DNA of 24,984 nucleotides, from contig JBKPCD010000289.1 of NCBI GenBank assembly GCA_046727175.1, positions 1 to 24,984 on the forward strand, in the 5' to 3' direction. This DNA comes from JBKPCD01 sp046727175. Lineage in GTDB: Bacteria > Acidobacteriota > Vicinamibacteria > Vicinamibacterales > 2-12-FULL-66-21. Position numbers and translations under genes: made by a program. Below the pieces are notes generated by a model that worked only from the letters and a program-made list of their open reading frames with translations, searched no databases and was not told the origin of the DNA. Shown one piece after another: positions 24,683-24,984 of this stretch (the first letter of the stretch is position 1; the number at the start of each line of letters is the position of its first letter).

Positions 24683-24832
24683 CCTGGGCGCACCCAAGCA
24701 GGGCAACGTGGCCTGCTACCTCGGGCGGGACGGCGTTCGGGCCGTTCGTGTCGCGCGACCTCACGCCGTCGGAGAACAACTAGCCCGCGGGACTGACGTT
24801 CGAGTAGTTCCGGCACGTGATTCGACCCTGGG
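24683..24832 (+). pseudogene. Cytochrome-c-like gene fragment with in-frame stops
   Basis: One plus frame reads TAFGPFVSRDLTPSENN, stop, PAGLTFE, stop, FRHVIRPW. This matches the pattern 'FGxFVSRNLTP...GLPAGLTFEEFxxVMRTG' of c-type cytochrome family proteins, with TAG where GAG (Glu) is expected at the second stop. No CXXCH haem motif remains in the fragment. The rest of 24551-24984 shows no gene that I can support. Confidence 0.45.
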
Positions 24833-24984
24833 CGTCAGCCAGGGCGCTCTTGCGGCCGCGCTCGTGCGACCGGGGACTGTTCCTTCTATTTCCCTCCCGG
24901 CCGTGACGCCCTCGACTTCGTCGACGGCTGGAGACCCAGACCATCGGTCGTGTGGTAATTGGGGTACGTCGGTCGCTTGTATTC

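Overview
The window looks like chromosomal DNA from a high-GC soil-type bacterium, most likely Acidobacteriota and perhaps the Vicinamibacterales. This is inferred from gene families, not from a marker gene: a very large Oar-like TonB-dependent receptor with an N-terminal carboxypeptidase-regulatory-like domain, an ADOP-type duplicated FtsX permease, and scraps of other families common in that phylum.

Positions 1-8435 hold a compact minus-strand operon: RpiR regulator, TonB-dependent receptor, neutral-ceramidase-like hydrolase, Gfo/Idh/MocA oxidoreductase and sodium:solute symporter (the symporter runs off the left edge). Genes are 80, 28, -4 and 12 bp apart. A perfect 16-bp palindrome (8466-8481) lies upstream of the regulator and facing a divergent, frameshifted PIG-L deacetylase gene. 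The set reads as an uptake-and-degradation unit: outer-membrane import, hydrolysis, oxidation and inner-membrane symport.

Positions 9290-9676 are a patch of unrelated gene scraps that marks the distal edge of an integron.

Positions about 9700-24040 are a chromosomal integron. An IntI gene (minus strand, with two single-base frameshifts) lies at the right end. Ten attC-like sites follow to the left, each just after the 3' end of a minus-strand cassette gene. The integrase therefore points into the array and in the same direction as the cassettes, the 'reverse' arrangement. Cargo, from the integrase outward: a truncated DUF3303 gene, a small membrane protein, a RibD/DHFR-like reductase, an SDR, a decayed secreted-protein gene plus a small unknown gene, a DUF2293 protein, an isoprenylcysteine-methyltransferase-like membrane protein, an intact DUF3303 gene, a secreted unknown protein, a DUF6155-like protein and a VOC/glyoxalase-fold protein. 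Three things disturb the array. A degenerate IS110-family (IS1111-type) element sits exactly inside one attC core. A 4-kb non-cassette block (broken Lnt-like gene, ADOP permease, sigma-factor scrap) separates attC sites. A 248-bp direct repeat places a truncated DUF3303 cassette next to the integrase and the intact copy 11 kb away.

Beyond the integrase come a region with no gene seen, a tRNA-Arg(TCT), and a decayed cytochrome-c-like fragment.
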